64,000 nt of DNA from Candidatus Liberimonas magnetica (GCA_020523885.1 JAJAPY010000007.1:117865-181864); one strand, 5' to 3'. Shown: positions 16,542 to 25,847, numbered from the stretch's first letter. Notes: generated by a model not told the origin, from the letters alone. Translations and numbers: made by a program.

Positions 16542-18101
16542 ATGAAGATAGAATTATTTGACACTACTTTAAGGGATGGCTCCCAGGGAGCGGGCATCTG
16601 GTTCTCTCTGGAAGACAAGGTCAAGATAGCAAAGGCCCTTGCTAATATGGGTGTAAGCTATATCGAAGGCGGCTGGCCCGGATCAAACCCGAAAGATGAG
16701 GATTTTTTTAAACAAGCTCTTGAACTAAACTTGAAAAAAGCAAAGATCGTAGCATTCGGCTCTACCAGGCATAAAGACAAAAAAGCGCACCAGGACCCGA
16801 ATTTATCGACCCTTGTGAACTCAAAAGTCAAAGTCGCCTGCATTTTCGGGAAATCCTGGGACATGCAGGTAACCCAGGCCTTAAGGGCTTCCCTTGAAGA
16901 AAACCTTAAAATGATATATGACAGTGTGGCTTTCTTAAAGTCAAAAAAGCTGCAGGTGATCTATGACGCGGAACATTTCTTTGACGGGTTCAAGAATAAC
17001 AGGGAGTATGCCCTCAGGTCTATCAGGTCAGCGTACGAGGCAAAGGCGGACAATATAACGTTCTGCGATACGAACGGAGGGATGCTTCCCGGAGATATAA
17101 GGGAAATAGTGCGCATTGTCAGAAAGGAATTGCCGGAGGTAGCGCTTGGAATACATAACCACAATGATTCTGATTGTGCGGTGGCAAATTCAATAGTTGC
17201 TGTCCAGGAAGGCTGTACACTTGTGCAGGGGACTATCAACGGGCTGGGCGAGCGGTGCGGCAATGCAAACCTTTGCTCTATCTTGCCGGCTCTGCAGTTA
17301 AAGCTCGGCCTTGAATGCCTGCCTAAGGAAAAACTAAGGGAGTTGACGGAGTTATCCCGTTATGTTGATGAAATAGCTAACCTCTTACCTAATGAAAAGC
17401 AGCCGTACGTAGGCAGAAATGCGTTTGCGCATAAGGCAGGTATTCACGTGTCAGCCGTTGCAAGGCATTCAAAAACATATGAGCATATTCATCCTGAAGA
17501 GGTGGGCAACGAAAGAAGGATACTAGTCAGCGAGCTTGCAGGAAAGAGCAATGTTTTCTTTAAGTCAAAGGAGCTTTCTCTTGATATGCCGAAAGACCCT
17601 GCCGCGACAGGTAAGATAATCCGCTTGCTCAAAGAAGCGGAGAATAAAGGTTTTCAGTTCGAAGATGCAGACGGTTCTTTTGCTCTTTTAGTGTATAAAG
17701 CAGTCGGAAAATATAAGCCGGTTTTTGCGCTCAAAAGCTTCCGGGTCAGTGTAGAAAAGAACACAAAAGGTGAAATGGTCTCTGAAGCTACCATAAAACT
17801 TTTAGTCAACGGCAGGGAAGAACATACCGTTGCCGAAGGCGACGGCCCTGTGAACGCTCTTGATAACTCTCTCAGGAAAGCCCTGGAGAAGTTTTATCCG
17901 CAGATAAAAGAAGTTTCGTTGACTGATTTTAAGGTAAGGATAATTAATACAAAAGCTGGTACAGCTGCCAAAGTACGTGTTTTAATTGAGTCAAGCGACA
18001 CCGCTTCTACGTGGGGCACGATAGGCGTTTCCGAGAATATTATCGAGGCCTCATGGCAGGCGCTGGTAGATGCAGTGGAATATAAAATATTAAAAAAATA
18101 A
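16542..18101 (+). CDS. cimA: (R)-citramalate synthase
   Basis: A 519-residue enzyme condensing pyruvate and acetyl-CoA into citramalate, the threonine-independent route to 2-oxobutyrate and isoleucine. The start FDTTLRDGSQGAGI, the EGGWPGSNPKD motif (the WPG form separates CimA from isopropylmalate synthase), HNHNDSDCAVANS, and the NGLGERCGNANL motif are present, plus a C-terminal regulatory domain. It precedes ilvDBNC, fitting isoleucine supply. Motif content gives high confidence. Confidence 0.95.
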   Translation: MKIELFDTTLRDGSQGAGIWFSLEDKVKIAKALANMGVSYIEGGWPGSNPKDEDFFKQALELNLKKAKIVAFGSTRHKDKKAHQDPNLSTLVNSKVKVACIFGKSWDMQVTQALRASLEENLKMIYDSVAFLKSKKLQVIYDAEHFFDGFKNNREYALRSIRSAYEAKADNITFCDTNGGMLPGDIREIVRIVRKELPEVALGIHNHNDSDCAVANSIVAVQEGCTLVQGTINGLGERCGNANLCSILPALQLKLGLECLPKEKLRELTELSRYVDEIANLLPNEKQPYVGRNAFAHKAGIHVSAVARHSKTYEHIHPEEVGNERRILVSELAGKSNVFFKSKELSLDMPKDPAATGKIIRLLKEAENKGFQFEDADGSFALLVYKAVGKYKPVFALKSFRVSVEKNTKGEMVSEATIKLLVNGREEHTVAEGDGPVNALDNSLRKALEKFYPQIKEVSLTDFKVRIINTKAGTAAKVRVLIESSDTASTWGTIGVSENIIEASWQALVDAVEYKILKK

Positions 18102-18103
18102 AA

Positions 18104-18200
18104 ACAGACATCAGACATGAGACAACAGACAAGAGACTAAAATCTATAAACATAAAAGTTTAGTCTGTAGTCTGTAGCCTGAAGTCTGTAGTCTGAAGTT
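18104..18200. repeat. Heptad inverted-arm repeat (AGTCTGT type)
   Basis: Left arm 18104-18138: ACAGACA, TCAGACA, TGAGACA, ACAGACA, AGAGACT. Right arm 18161-18200: AGTCTGT twice, AGCCTGA, AGTCTGT, AGTCTGA. Arms are inverse, spacer about 22 bp. The ilvD ribosome binding site follows at once. Confidence 0.9.
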
Positions 18201-18213
18201 CTGGAGGTTTAAC

Positions 18214-19863
18214 ATGCGCAGTAATGAGATCAAAAAAGGTGAAGTAAGGGCTCCGAACAGATGCCTTGTTTATGCTACGGGCATAAGTACCAGCGAAATG
18301 AATAAACCATTTATCGGCATAGCGTCTTCGTTTACCGACCTTGTTCCCGGCCATATAGGCATGAGAGACCTGGAGAGGCATATAGAAAGAGGCGTAGCAG
18401 CCGGCGGCGGTGCACCCTTTATTTTCGGCGTGCCGGCGATATGCGACGGCATAGCCATGGGGCATTCGGGGATGCATTACTCTCTTCCTTCCCGGGAGCT
18501 TATTGCGGATATCATAGAATCGGTCGTAAAGGCTCACTGCCTGGACGGCTTAGTCCTTTTAACTAACTGCGATAAAGTGACTCCTGGAATGCTTATGGCA
18601 GCGGCACGTTTGAATATACCTTCAATAGTCGTTACTGCAGGCCCCATGCACACGGGAATGTATAAAGGCCAGCGCCGTTCTCTGGTAAGGGACACTTTTG
18701 AAGTTGTCGGGCAGTTTTATGCAGGTAAAATAAAAGGTGCTGAGCTCGAAGATCTGGAACTGTCCGCGTGTCCGGGCGAAGGTTCCTGCCAGGGGCTGTA
18801 TACGGCAAACACCATGGCTTGCCTAACGGAAACACTGGGGATGTCTCTTACGGGTTGTGCGACTGCACTTGCAGGTTCGGCGAAAAAACGGCGTATCGCC
18901 TATGATTCTGGCGAAAAAATAGTCGATCTCGTCAAGCAGAATACCGTGCCCAGAAGGATACTTACCCCTAACGCGTTTAAGAACGCAATAATGATAGATA
19001 TGGCCCTGGGCGGGTCAACGAACACTGTCCTGCATCTGCCGGCCATAGCTAACGAAGCGGGAATAAAACTTCCCCTTGAAATGTTCGATGTGATATCAAA
19101 AACAACCCCTCATATTACTTCTCTTGAGCCCTCGGGAGACCATTATATGGAAGACCTTGAATATGCGGGAGGTATTCCTGCGGTGTTGTCCTGTTTTCCG
19201 AAAAAACTCCTTTCATCGTCAACTGTAAGCGGGAGGAATATCCTTGAAATAGCAAAGACCAGCAAAGTATTGGATACGAACGTTATCAGGGAAAATAAAC
19301 CTTACAACAAAGAAGGAGGCATAGCGATATTGAACGGCAACCTTGCCCCTGAAGGCTGTGTCGTAAAGCAATCTGCGGTAAAAGACAAGATGAAAGTATT
19401 TACTGGCAAAGCAAGGATCTTTGATTCTGAAGAGGATGCGATGAACGCTATAGTCAAGAAAAAAATACAAAAAGGCGATGTGATAGTGATCAGGTATGAA
19501 GGGCCACAGGGCGGCCCGGGTATGAGAGAGATGCTGGGCCCCACGAGTGCCATTCAGGGCATGGGGTTGTCAGAACACGTAGCTCTTATAACTGACGGCA
19601 GGTTTTCTGGCGGGACACGCGGCCCCTGCGTAGGCCATATCTCTCCTGAAGCTGCAGTAGGAGGGCCCATAGCCGCTATACGCGACGGCGATATAATAAC
19701 AATCGATATACCAAAAAGACAGTTGACCGTCAGGCTTACCGAGACAGATATAAATGTCAGGCTTGCCAAGTGGACGGCTCCTCAGAACAAATTCAAATTC
19801 GGGTATTTATCAAGATATGCAAGAATGGTGCAGTCGGCAAACACAGGGGCGATAGTGAAATAG
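18214..19863 (+). CDS. ilvD: Dihydroxy-acid dehydratase
   Basis: A 549-residue FeS dehydratase acting in valine, leucine and isoleucine synthesis. Cluster cysteines sit in [10 protein letters not shown] and [27 protein letters not shown] is present near residue 72; the C-terminal motifs [10 protein letters not shown] and [11 protein letters not shown] are intact. A CTGGAGG site precedes ATG 18214. It is the first of four branched-chain genes in a row. Confidence 0.96.
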   Translation: MRSNEIKKGEVRAPNRCLVYATGISTSEMNKPFIGIASSFTDLVPGHIGMRDLERHIERGVAAGGGAPFIFGVPAICDGIAMGHSGMHYSLPSRELIADIIESVVKAHCLDGLVLLTNCDKVTPGMLMAAARLNIPSIVVTAGPMHTGMYKGQRRSLVRDTFEVVGQFYAGKIKGAELEDLELSACPGEGSCQGLYTANTMACLTETLGMSLTGCATALAGSAKKRRIAYDSGEKIVDLVKQNTVPRRILTPNAFKNAIMIDMALGGSTNTVLHLPAIANEAGIKLPLEMFDVISKTTPHITSLEPSGDHYMEDLEYAGGIPAVLSCFPKKLLSSSTVSGRNILEIAKTSKVLDTNVIRENKPYNKEGGIAILNGNLAPEGCVVKQSAVKDKMKVFTGKARIFDSEEDAMNAIVKKKIQKGDVIVIRYEGPQGGPGMREMLGPTSAIQGMGLSEHVALITDGRFSGGTRGPCVGHISPEAAVGGPIAAIRDGDIITIDIPKRQLTVRLTETDINVRLAKWTAPQNKFKFGYLSRYARMVQSANTGAIVK

Positions 19864-19868
19864 CTCAA

Positions 19869-19943
19869 AGGTAAAAGGGAGACGGGAAACGGTAGACGAA
19901 AAAGGTTTTTAACCGTCTACCATCTACCTTTTACCGTTTACCG
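19869..19943. repeat. Heptad inverted-arm repeat (CGGTAGA type)
   Basis: Left arm 19869-19897: GGTAAAA, GGGAGAC, GGGAAAC, GGTAGAC. Right arm 19912-19943: CCGTCTA, CCATCTA, CCTTTTA, CCGTTTA, CCG. The inverse arms flank a 14-bp spacer between ilvD and ilvB. Confidence 0.9.
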
Positions 19944-19961
19944 CTGTTTTTGGAGGTTTTA

Positions 19962-21689
19962 ATGCAAAAGACCGGAGCTCAGATATTAATTGAATGTCTG
20001 TTAAAAGAAAAAGCGGATGTGGTTTTCGGATATCCGGGCGGCCAGGTGATCCCCATATTCGATGCTATTTACGGGTCACCCCTGCATTTTATCCTTTCGC
20101 GCCACGAACAGGGCGCTGCGCATATGGCTGACGGCTATGCCCGTTCAACGGGCAGGGTCGGCGTATGCCTTGCAACTTCAGGGCCGGGTGCGACTAATCT
20201 TGTCACCGGGCTTGCAACGGCTTTCATGGATTCTATACCTGTTGTGGCTATAACAGGGCAGGTGCCGACACATTTAATAGGCAACGATGCGTTCCAGGAA
20301 GCGGATATAACAGGTATTACAAGGCCTGTCACAAAACATAATTTTCTTGTAAAAGATATCAAAGACCTCGCAAGGACTATAAGAGAAGCTTTTTATATAG
20401 CCTCGACAGGCAGGCAGGGACCGGTCCTTGTCGATATTCCGTCTGATGTCCAGCGTGCCGTAACAGAATTTATCTGGCCTGAAAATATAGAAATACGTTC
20501 CTATAAGCCCGTCCAGCACGGCCATCCCGGGCAGATAAAAAAAGTAGCAGATGCCATAAACGAAAGCAAACAACCGGTACTTTATACCGGCGGAGGGATA
20601 ATATCTTCAGGCGCATATAAAGAAGTCATTGAACTTGCGGAAAAAGCAGATATTCCGGTCACGAATACGCTTCTGAGCCTGGGAAGTTTCCCCCAGGATC
20701 ACAGGCTTTTCCTGGGCATGCTCGGCATGCACGGTACCTGTTATGCAAACAATGCTGTTCAGAATGCAGATCTGATAATTGCCATAGGCGCCAGGTTTGA
20801 CGACAGGGTTACAGGCAAAGTCGATGCGTTCGCAAAAAAAGCAAAGATAGCCCATATAGACATAGACCCGACTTCCATATCCAAAAGCATAAGCGCTGAC
20901 ATCCCTGTGGTAGGGGATGCAAAGACGGTGCTGGCAGAACTTATTAAGAACGTTAAGAAGAACAGCCATAAAGAATGGCTTGAAGCTATAGGTAAATGGA
21001 AAAAATCAAACCCATTATCTTATAAAAATGACGAAAAACTCAGGCCCCAGTATGTTATTGATTGCATAACCAAACTTACAAAAGGCGAAGCTATAGTTAC
21101 AACTGAAGTAGGACAAAACCAGATGTGGGCCGCTCAGTTTTACAAGACCAACAGGCCGCGCAACTTTATAAGTTCAGGAGGCCTGGGCACCATGGGTTAT
21201 GGTTTTCCGGCTGCTATCGGCGCAAAACTTGCAAACCCAAAAAAACAGGTCATAGACATAGCAGGCGACGGTTCTATACAGATGAACATACAGGAACTTG
21301 CGACTGCCGTGTTGAATAATATAAATGTCAAGGTGATAATACTCAACAACCATTATCTCGGGATGGTCCGCCAGTGGCAGGAATTTTTCTGGGGTAAAAG
21401 GTATTCAGGGGTCTGTTTGATGAAAGGTTCAGGATGCCCGGATAAATGCAATAAACCTCAATCAAAAAAGTGTTTTACTTATGTCCCTGATTTCGTAAAA
21501 ATAGCCGAAGCGTACGGAGCTGTGGGCCTTAGGTGCAAAAATAAAAAAGATGTAATCTCTACATTAAGGAAAACATTGTCTTTGAATAAAACCGTGTTTG
21601 CGGAATTCATAGTCGAACAGGAAGAGAACGTTTTCCCCATGGTACCCGCAGGCAAGCCTCTTGATGAGGTAATGACCAGTTTAGCGTAG
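19962..21689 (+). CDS. ilvB: Acetolactate synthase, large subunit
   Basis: A 575-residue thiamine-diphosphate enzyme forming acetolactate and acetohydroxybutyrate. Seen: FGYPGGQVIPIFDA, the catalytic Glu region RHEQGAAHMADGYAR, GPGATNLVTG and the TPP motif GDGSIQMN...NN. ATG 19962 has a GGAGG site; the upstream in-frame TTG at 19950 overlaps that site and is rejected. Near the C terminus is a cysteine-rich insertion, GCPDKCNKPQSKKC, where many homologues have a short loop. The TAG stop lies inside the first unit of the next heptad repeat. Confidence 0.96.
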   Translation: MQKTGAQILIECLLKEKADVVFGYPGGQVIPIFDAIYGSPLHFILSRHEQGAAHMADGYARSTGRVGVCLATSGPGATNLVTGLATAFMDSIPVVAITGQVPTHLIGNDAFQEADITGITRPVTKHNFLVKDIKDLARTIREAFYIASTGRQGPVLVDIPSDVQRAVTEFIWPENIEIRSYKPVQHGHPGQIKKVADAINESKQPVLYTGGGIISSGAYKEVIELAEKADIPVTNTLLSLGSFPQDHRLFLGMLGMHGTCYANNAVQNADLIIAIGARFDDRVTGKVDAFAKKAKIAHIDIDPTSISKSISADIPVVGDAKTVLAELIKNVKKNSHKEWLEAIGKWKKSNPLSYKNDEKLRPQYVIDCITKLTKGEAIVTTEVGQNQMWAAQFYKTNRPRNFISSGGLGTMGYGFPAAIGAKLANPKKQVIDIAGDGSIQMNIQELATAVLNNINVKVIILNNHYLGMVRQWQEFFWGKRYSGVCLMKGSGCPDKCNKPQSKKCFTYVPDFVKIAEAYGAVGLRCKNKKDVISTLRKTLSLNKTVFAEFIVEQEENVFPMVPAGKPLDEVMTSLA

Positions 21690-21760
21690 AGCGTGGAGCG
21701 GATAGCGGATAGGAACTTCTAAGACTTTCCTCTACGCTAAACGCTATCCGCTATACGCTG
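21682..21760. repeat. Heptad inverted-arm repeat (AGCGTAT type)
   Basis: Left arm 21683-21713: AGCGTAG, AGCGTGG, AGCGGAT, AGCGGAT. Right arm 21729-21760: CTACGCT, AAACGCT, ATCCGCT, ATACGCT. The ilvB stop codon is part of the first unit. Confidence 0.9.
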
Positions 21761-21774
21761 TTTTTGGAGGTTTC

Positions 21775-22248
21775 ATGCGTCATACGATTTCAGTTTTGGT
21801 TGAAAATAAATTCGGAGTCCTTGCGCGGATTTCGACTTTGTTCGCTGCCCGGGGGTTTAACATAGATTCATTGGCCGTAGGTGAAACTGAAAACCCCGAT
21901 GTTTCAAGCATGACGATTATCGTCAGAGGCAATGACAGGATACTGGAACAGGTGGAAAAACAGCTTAACAAACTTATTGATATAATAAAAGTAATAGATT
22001 TTAAGGCAACAAAACACGTCGAGCGCGAACTTGCCCTTATGAAAGTAAAAGTTGACAAGTCCAACCGCACAGAGGTCCTTCAGATAGTAAAAACTTTCAG
22101 GGCAAAGATAATAGATGTATCACAGAGTTCTGTGATAATCGAGATAACAGGAAAAGAAGAAAAAGTAAATGCCTTAATAAACATGATAAAACCGTTCGGA
22201 GTAAAAGAATTGTCAAGGACAGGCATAATAGCCATGGGAAGAGGATAA
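21775..22248 (+). CDS. ilvN: Acetolactate synthase, small regulatory subunit
   Basis: A 157-residue ACT-domain protein that binds IlvB and gives valine feedback inhibition. The N-terminal ACT pattern HTISVLVENKFGVLARI and GFNIDSLAVG is typical, followed by the second domain ending SRTGIIAMGRG. A GGAGG site precedes ATG 21775. Usual length for the family; gene order ilvB-ilvN-ilvC is standard. Confidence 0.95.
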   Translation: MRHTISVLVENKFGVLARISTLFAARGFNIDSLAVGETENPDVSSMTIIVRGNDRILEQVEKQLNKLIDIIKVIDFKATKHVERELALMKVKVDKSNRTEVLQIVKTFRAKIIDVSQSSVIIEITGKEEKVNALINMIKPFGVKELSRTGIIAMGRG

Positions 22249-22253
22249 TAAAA

Positions 22254-22334
22254 TATAGCGTATAGCGCATAGCGTTTAGCGTATAGAAAAACCAAAAATC
22301 ATATTTTTTTGACTTTCTATCCGCTATCCGCTAA
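22254..22334. repeat. Heptad inverted-arm repeat (AGCGTAT type)
   Basis: Left arm 22254-22287: AGCGTAT, AGCGCAT, AGCGTTT, AGCGTAT. Right arm 22315-22334: ATCCGCT twice. Located between ilvN and ilvC, the arm lengths are unequal. Confidence 0.88.
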
Positions 22335-22351
22335 AAAATGGAGGCAGTAAA

Positions 22352-23350
22352 ATGGCTGCAAAAATGTATTATGACAAAGATGCTGACTTAAAGCTGCTAA
22401 AGGGCAAGAAAATCGCAATAATCGGTTATGGAAGCCAGGGCCATGCCCAGGCGCAGAACCTTCGTGATTCAGGGCTTAATGTCGTGATAGCGGAAGTTGA
22501 AGGGACGGATAATTATAAAAAGGCTGTGGAAGCCGGGTTTAAACCGGTTACTGCGGCAGAAGCAGCAAAAGGAGCGGACTGGATACAGATGCTTGTGCCG
22601 GATGAAATACAGTCCATTGTATGGCAGAAAGAAGTAAAACCGAACATTAAAAAAGGTGCGACTTTGAGTTTTTCTCACGGGTTTAACATCCGCTTTAACC
22701 AGATAGAACCGCCGAAAGATATAAATGTGGTGATGATAGCGCCGAAAGGCCCCGGTCACCTTGTCAGAAGGCAGTATCAGGAAGGAAAAGGCGTGCCAAA
22801 CCTGATAGCCGTTGAACAGGACGCCACAAAGAATGCACAGAAGCTTGCGCTTGCCTATTCAAAAGGCATCGGAGGCACGCGTGCGGGTGTGATAGAAACA
22901 ACTTTTAGCGAAGAGACTGAAACAGACCTTTTCGGAGAACAGGTAGTCCTTTGCGGAGGGCTTGTCGAGCTCATTAAAGCAGGTTTTGAAACTCTGGTAG
23001 AGGCAGGTTATCAGCCTGAGATAGCATATTTTGAATGTTTGCATGAATGCAAACTTATTATAGATATGATATACGAAGACGGTATCTCCTGGATGAATTA
23101 TTCTATTTCGGATACGGCTGAATACGGCGAATATTCCAGAGGCAAGAGGATCATTACCGAACAGACACGCGCTGAAATGAAAAAGATACTCGGCGAGATA
23201 CGTTCCGGAGAATTCGCAAAAGAATGGCTCCTTGAAAACCGTGTGAACAGGCCCGTATTCAAACAGGCAAGAAAAGATATGTCGGAAAGCCTGATAGAAC
23301 AGGTCGGGAAAAAACTTCGTTCAATGATGAGCTGGCTGAAGAAAAAATAA
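22352..23350 (+). CDS. ilvC: Ketol-acid reductoisomerase
   Basis: A 332-residue class I enzyme converting acetolactate to dihydroxyisovalerate with NADPH. The Rossmann motif [17 protein letters not shown], the [12 protein letters not shown] segment, the metal-binding acidic residues in [11 protein letters not shown] and the C-terminal ECLHECKLI helix are present. GGAGG lies before ATG 22352. It closes the ilv run. Confidence 0.96.
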   Translation: MAAKMYYDKDADLKLLKGKKIAIIGYGSQGHAQAQNLRDSGLNVVIAEVEGTDNYKKAVEAGFKPVTAAEAAKGADWIQMLVPDEIQSIVWQKEVKPNIKKGATLSFSHGFNIRFNQIEPPKDINVVMIAPKGPGHLVRRQYQEGKGVPNLIAVEQDATKNAQKLALAYSKGIGGTRAGVIETTFSEETETDLFGEQVVLCGGLVELIKAGFETLVEAGYQPEIAYFECLHECKLIIDMIYEDGISWMNYSISDTAEYGEYSRGKRIITEQTRAEMKKILGEIRSGEFAKEWLLENRVNRPVFKQARKDMSESLIEQVGKKLRSMMSWLKKK

Positions 23351-23362
23351 ATAATACATGCG

Positions 23363-23462
23363 ACATGAAATCCCCCGAATTCCTTCGGGGGATGAAAGCG
23401 TGACGAGGTCGTAGTAGGTCACGTTATTTAAGGAGCCTCTGGCTCCTGCCGGAGGAGTTCCA
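23363..23462. repeat. Composite hairpin element with ribosome-binding-site-like end
   Basis: The gap holds CCCCCGAATTCCTTCGGGGG (stem-loop) and then AGGAGCC-TCT-GGCTCCT (perfect 7-bp stem, 23431-23447), followed by GCCGGAGGAGTTCCA directly before the presumed start codon. A related copy in the other gene context lies at 42959-43045 (CGTTATTTAA and TGGCTCCTG shared), and another at 28916-29058 shares the first stem-loop and the terminal block. Confidence 0.75.
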
Positions 23463-24428
23463 CTGAAAAAAATAATTGTTGATGATATAAAACTCGGTAT
23501 AAAGATAGTTGTAGCTATTGTTCTTTTTAGTATATTTATCTTTCTGATGTTTGACTGGATAATGTCAGCGGCTCTTCATTCCCGTAAAGAGGTGATAGTC
23601 CCGGATGTAAAAGGGAAGTCCATTTATGATGCTCTGCGTCTTGTCTCTTCTTTGGACCTGGGTTTAAAGATAGAAGGCGAAGAATTAAACCAGGACCTTC
23701 CTGCAGGAACAGTCATCAGGCAGACGCCTTATCCCGGCATCACAGTGCGTGAAGGAAAACTGATACGGGTCATTGTTTGTCAGGGCGGTGAGGTCATCTT
23801 TGTGCCAAAACTCATAGGCCAGCCTGTCAGGTCCGCAAGGATAGCCATAAGGTCTGCAGGCCTTAATCTCGGCGAAGAATCTTCGAAGTTCTCAGCGGTC
23901 TACGAAAAAGAACAGGTTATAACGCAGGATCCCGGACCGGAAAAAATAGTCGAAAGGGATTCTCTGGTAAATCTGGTAGTTTCAGCCGGGCTTCCGCCGG
24001 ATAATATCAAACTTGTACCGAATTTTGCGGGTAAAAACATAGAAGACGTAAAATCCTGGGCAGCTGAGAATAAGATTGAGTTGAATATCTCTGAGGAAGA
24101 AACAACAAGCTTTTCCATGGGGACTGTGATGTCACAGAAACCGGAACCGGACGATGAACTTAAAAACGGAGAAAAGATAAGTTTGACCGTTGCAAAGTCT
24201 TCGTTAGGGAGAGGACCTAACGGAAAGATGTTTGTCTATGACATACCTGCCGGCAATGAAGACAGAAAAATAAAGCTGACCCTTATCGATGACACAGGTG
24301 AAAAAGAGATATTTAACGGTACAAAGGCATCAGGCACAAAGCTTGAGATACCGATCGACCCGAAAGGCCAGGCAAAGGCCAGGGTTTTTATAAACGGTGT
24401 TTTAGTCGAGGAAAGAGAAATAGAGTAA
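23463..24428 (+). CDS. Membrane-anchored PASTA-domain protein
   Basis: A protein of about 321 residues with an N-terminal membrane helix (IKIVVAIVLFSIFIFLMF), then three PASTA repeats (VPDVKGKSIYDA, VPKLIGQPVRSA, VPNFAGKNIEDV) and a C-terminal beta domain. PASTA domains bind peptidoglycan fragments, usually as part of Ser/Thr kinases or PBPs, neither of which is fused here. The first ATG (23547) would cut into the membrane helix. The frame is open to a CTG at 23463, six bases after GGAGGAG, giving a proper basic-then-hydrophobic start, so CTG is my choice. It precedes rpe. Confidence 0.75.
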   Translation: MKKIIVDDIKLGIKIVVAIVLFSIFIFLMFDWIMSAALHSRKEVIVPDVKGKSIYDALRLVSSLDLGLKIEGEELNQDLPAGTVIRQTPYPGITVREGKLIRVIVCQGGEVIFVPKLIGQPVRSARIAIRSAGLNLGEESSKFSAVYEKEQVITQDPGPEKIVERDSLVNLVVSAGLPPDNIKLVPNFAGKNIEDVKSWAAENKIELNISEEETTSFSMGTVMSQKPEPDDELKNGEKISLTVAKSSLGRGPNGKMFVYDIPAGNEDRKIKLTLIDDTGEKEIFNGTKASGTKLEIPIDPKGQAKARVFINGVLVEEREIE

Positions 24429-24435
24429 TAACAAT

Positions 24436-24466
24436 AATGCAAAATGCAAATTGAAAAATGCAAAAT
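24436..24466 (+). repeat. Heptad repeat (AAAATGC type) over the rpe start
   Basis: ATGCAAA, ATGCAAA, TTGAAAA, ATGCAAA run at a 7-bp period up to and over the rpe start; the last ATG is the rpe start codon. No facing arm is visible. Confidence 0.8.
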
Positions 24467-25159
24467 AAAAAAACAAAAAATATCTTGATTGCACCATCAA
24501 TACTTTCTGCGGATTTTTCGGCTTTGAAAGATGATATAATGGCCGTTGAAAAACTGGGGGCTGATTGGCTTCATATAGATGTAATGGACGGCCATTTTGT
24601 GCCGAATTTAACTATAGGCCCGGTTGTTGTAAAATGGGCAAGGAAACACTCCGGATTATTTTTTGACGTGCATCTGATGGTGGAAAGGCCTGATAATTAC
24701 TGGAAGGCATTTAAAGATGCAGGAGCTGACCTCATAACATTCCATTGCGAAACCGCGGTTAACAAAAAAACATTGATAAATGAAATAAAAAAGGCAGGTT
24801 TGAAGGTGGGGATGTCTATCAGGCCGAAAGCAAAGCTTTCAAAGATTATACAATTTTTGCCTTATATGGACCTTGTTTTGATAATGAGCGTTGAGCCGGG
24901 CTTTGGCGGCCAGGAGTTCATTCCAAAAATGCTTTCAAGGATAAAAGAAGTAAGGCATATTATAGATAAAGATAACTTATCTTGCTTAATTGAAGTTGAC
25001 GGCGGGATAAATCCCGCGACGGCAGCAGAAGCAGTAAGATCTGGGGCAAATGTGCTTGTTGCAGGTAACTCGATATTCGGTAGAAGGAAGATCAAGACGG
25101 ATTATAAAAAGTTAAGAAAAGTAATTGACAATACTTCTTTTAACGAGTATAATTATTGA
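24458..25159 (+). CDS. rpe: Ribulose-phosphate 3-epimerase
   Basis: A 233-residue TIM-barrel enzyme interconverting ribulose 5-phosphate and xylulose 5-phosphate. IAPSILSADFS, the metal site WLHIDVMDGHFVPN, DVHLMVERP, the SVEPGFGGQ loop and the EVDGGINPATA phosphate site are present. Start ATG 24458 falls in the last unit of a heptad repeat and has no clear ribosome binding site, so the original translation signal may have been replaced. Confidence 0.95.
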   Translation: MQNKKTKNILIAPSILSADFSALKDDIMAVEKLGADWLHIDVMDGHFVPNLTIGPVVVKWARKHSGLFFDVHLMVERPDNYWKAFKDAGADLITFHCETAVNKKTLINEIKKAGLKVGMSIRPKAKLSKIIQFLPYMDLVLIMSVEPGFGGQEFIPKMLSRIKEVRHIIDKDNLSCLIEVDGGINPATAAEAVRSGANVLVAGNSIFGRRKIKTDYKKLRKVIDNTSFNEYNY

Positions 25160-25167
25160 ACCTTGTT

Positions 25168-25247
25168 AGGCCGCTTATCGGCGGTCATGAATAATATAGA
25201 CGGGGTAAAGCCCCATATTAAATGGGTATAAATGCCTTAATAGGCAT
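25168..25247 (+). promoter_or_regulatory. Hairpin-rich rpsP leader
   Basis: Four small stems lie in 80 bp: GGCCGC with GCGGTC (25169-25186), GGGG-TAAAG-CCCC (25202-25214), CCCAT-ATTAA-ATGGG (25212-25226) and ATGCCT-TAAT-AGGCAT (25232-25247). The second and third share the same CCC bases and cannot both form, an arrangement seen in RNA switches. It could regulate S16, but it may also be another cluster of the compact hairpins common in this window. Confidence 0.4.
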
Positions 25248-25275
25248 CAAGTAATGCACGGAGGTGAAAGAAGGA

Positions 25276-25578
25276 ATGACAGTCCGGTTACGTTTACAGC
25301 GACAGGGAAAACCCAAAAGGCCTTATTATCGTTTAGTGGTTATTAATCAGACCACCAGAAGAGACGGTAAACCTATAGAGGTTCTGGGACAATATGACCC
25401 TATGGCTATTGATGAAAAGATCAAAGTGAATAGAGAAAGAGTGGATTATTGGATTTCTCAGGGTGCAAAAAGCTCTGATACAGTTTCTGATTTATTGAAG
25501 ATCCAGAAAGAAACAAGAACAACTGTTTCAAAAAAAGAAAGCGAAGTAACGAAAAGCCCGAGCGAAAGCGAAAGCTAG
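25276..25578 (+). CDS. rpsP: Ribosomal protein bS16
   Basis: About 100 residues; the 30S protein bS16. MTVRLRLQRQGKPKRPYYRLVV and the VLGQYDP and KSSDTVSDLL segments are typical. A GTG at 25264 is in frame, but ATG 25276 gives the family start. The stop codon TAG is the second to fourth base of the terminal inverted repeat of the element at 25575-25847, so the element sits exactly on the gene end and may have trimmed or changed the C terminus (KSPSESES). Confidence 0.95.
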   Translation: MTVRLRLQRQGKPKRPYYRLVVINQTTRRDGKPIEVLGQYDPMAIDEKIKVNRERVDYWISQGAKSSDTVSDLLKIQKETRTTVSKKESEVTKSPSESES

Positions 25579-25847
25579 TGTAGTGTCCCTGAAATAACTT
25601 TACATTTGGATACCCAGATTTGAGGTGATTTCAAGGAGCGAAGAGGGAGCAATGCAATAGCATTGTAAGCGATGAGCAACGCAGAAATCGCCCAAAAATG
25701 GGCATCCCCTTCGGGCTGAGGGTCTTTTAACCATCTTCATCGTTGTTCGGTCGCTCACATACTATCAAGTATGCTCGCTCCTCACGCCTTGAAGCTGGCT
25801 AAAATACCCTCAGCAAATGTCAAGGTATTTCAGGGACACTACACTAG
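25575..25847. mobile_element. MITE-like palindromic element with 34-bp terminal inverted repeats
   Basis: The left end (25575-25608) begins CTAGTGTAGTGTCCCTGAAA and the right end (25814-25847) is its inverse with two mismatches in 34 bp. The 205-bp interior carries two sub-palindromes, CAATG...CATTG on the left and CATACTTGATAGTATG on the right, each inside a similar GAGCGA context, so the whole element is roughly symmetrical. No transposase frame is present. It fills the rpsP-khpA gap. Ends starting CTAG may include a CTAG target duplication. Confidence 0.8.

Noticed and set aside
16432..18213. T-box or leader-peptide attenuator before cimA or ilvD
   Set aside because: The gaps are filled by heptad arms; no T-box sequence, leucine/valine-rich leader peptide or terminator with a T-run was found.
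3025..22334. CRISPR-like arrays in the heptad regions
   Set aside because: Units are 7 bp, contiguous and inverse-armed, without spacers of regular length; no cas genes.
25600..25830. A transposase or peptide inside the MITE-like element
   Set aside because: No reading frame of credible length or motif is present.
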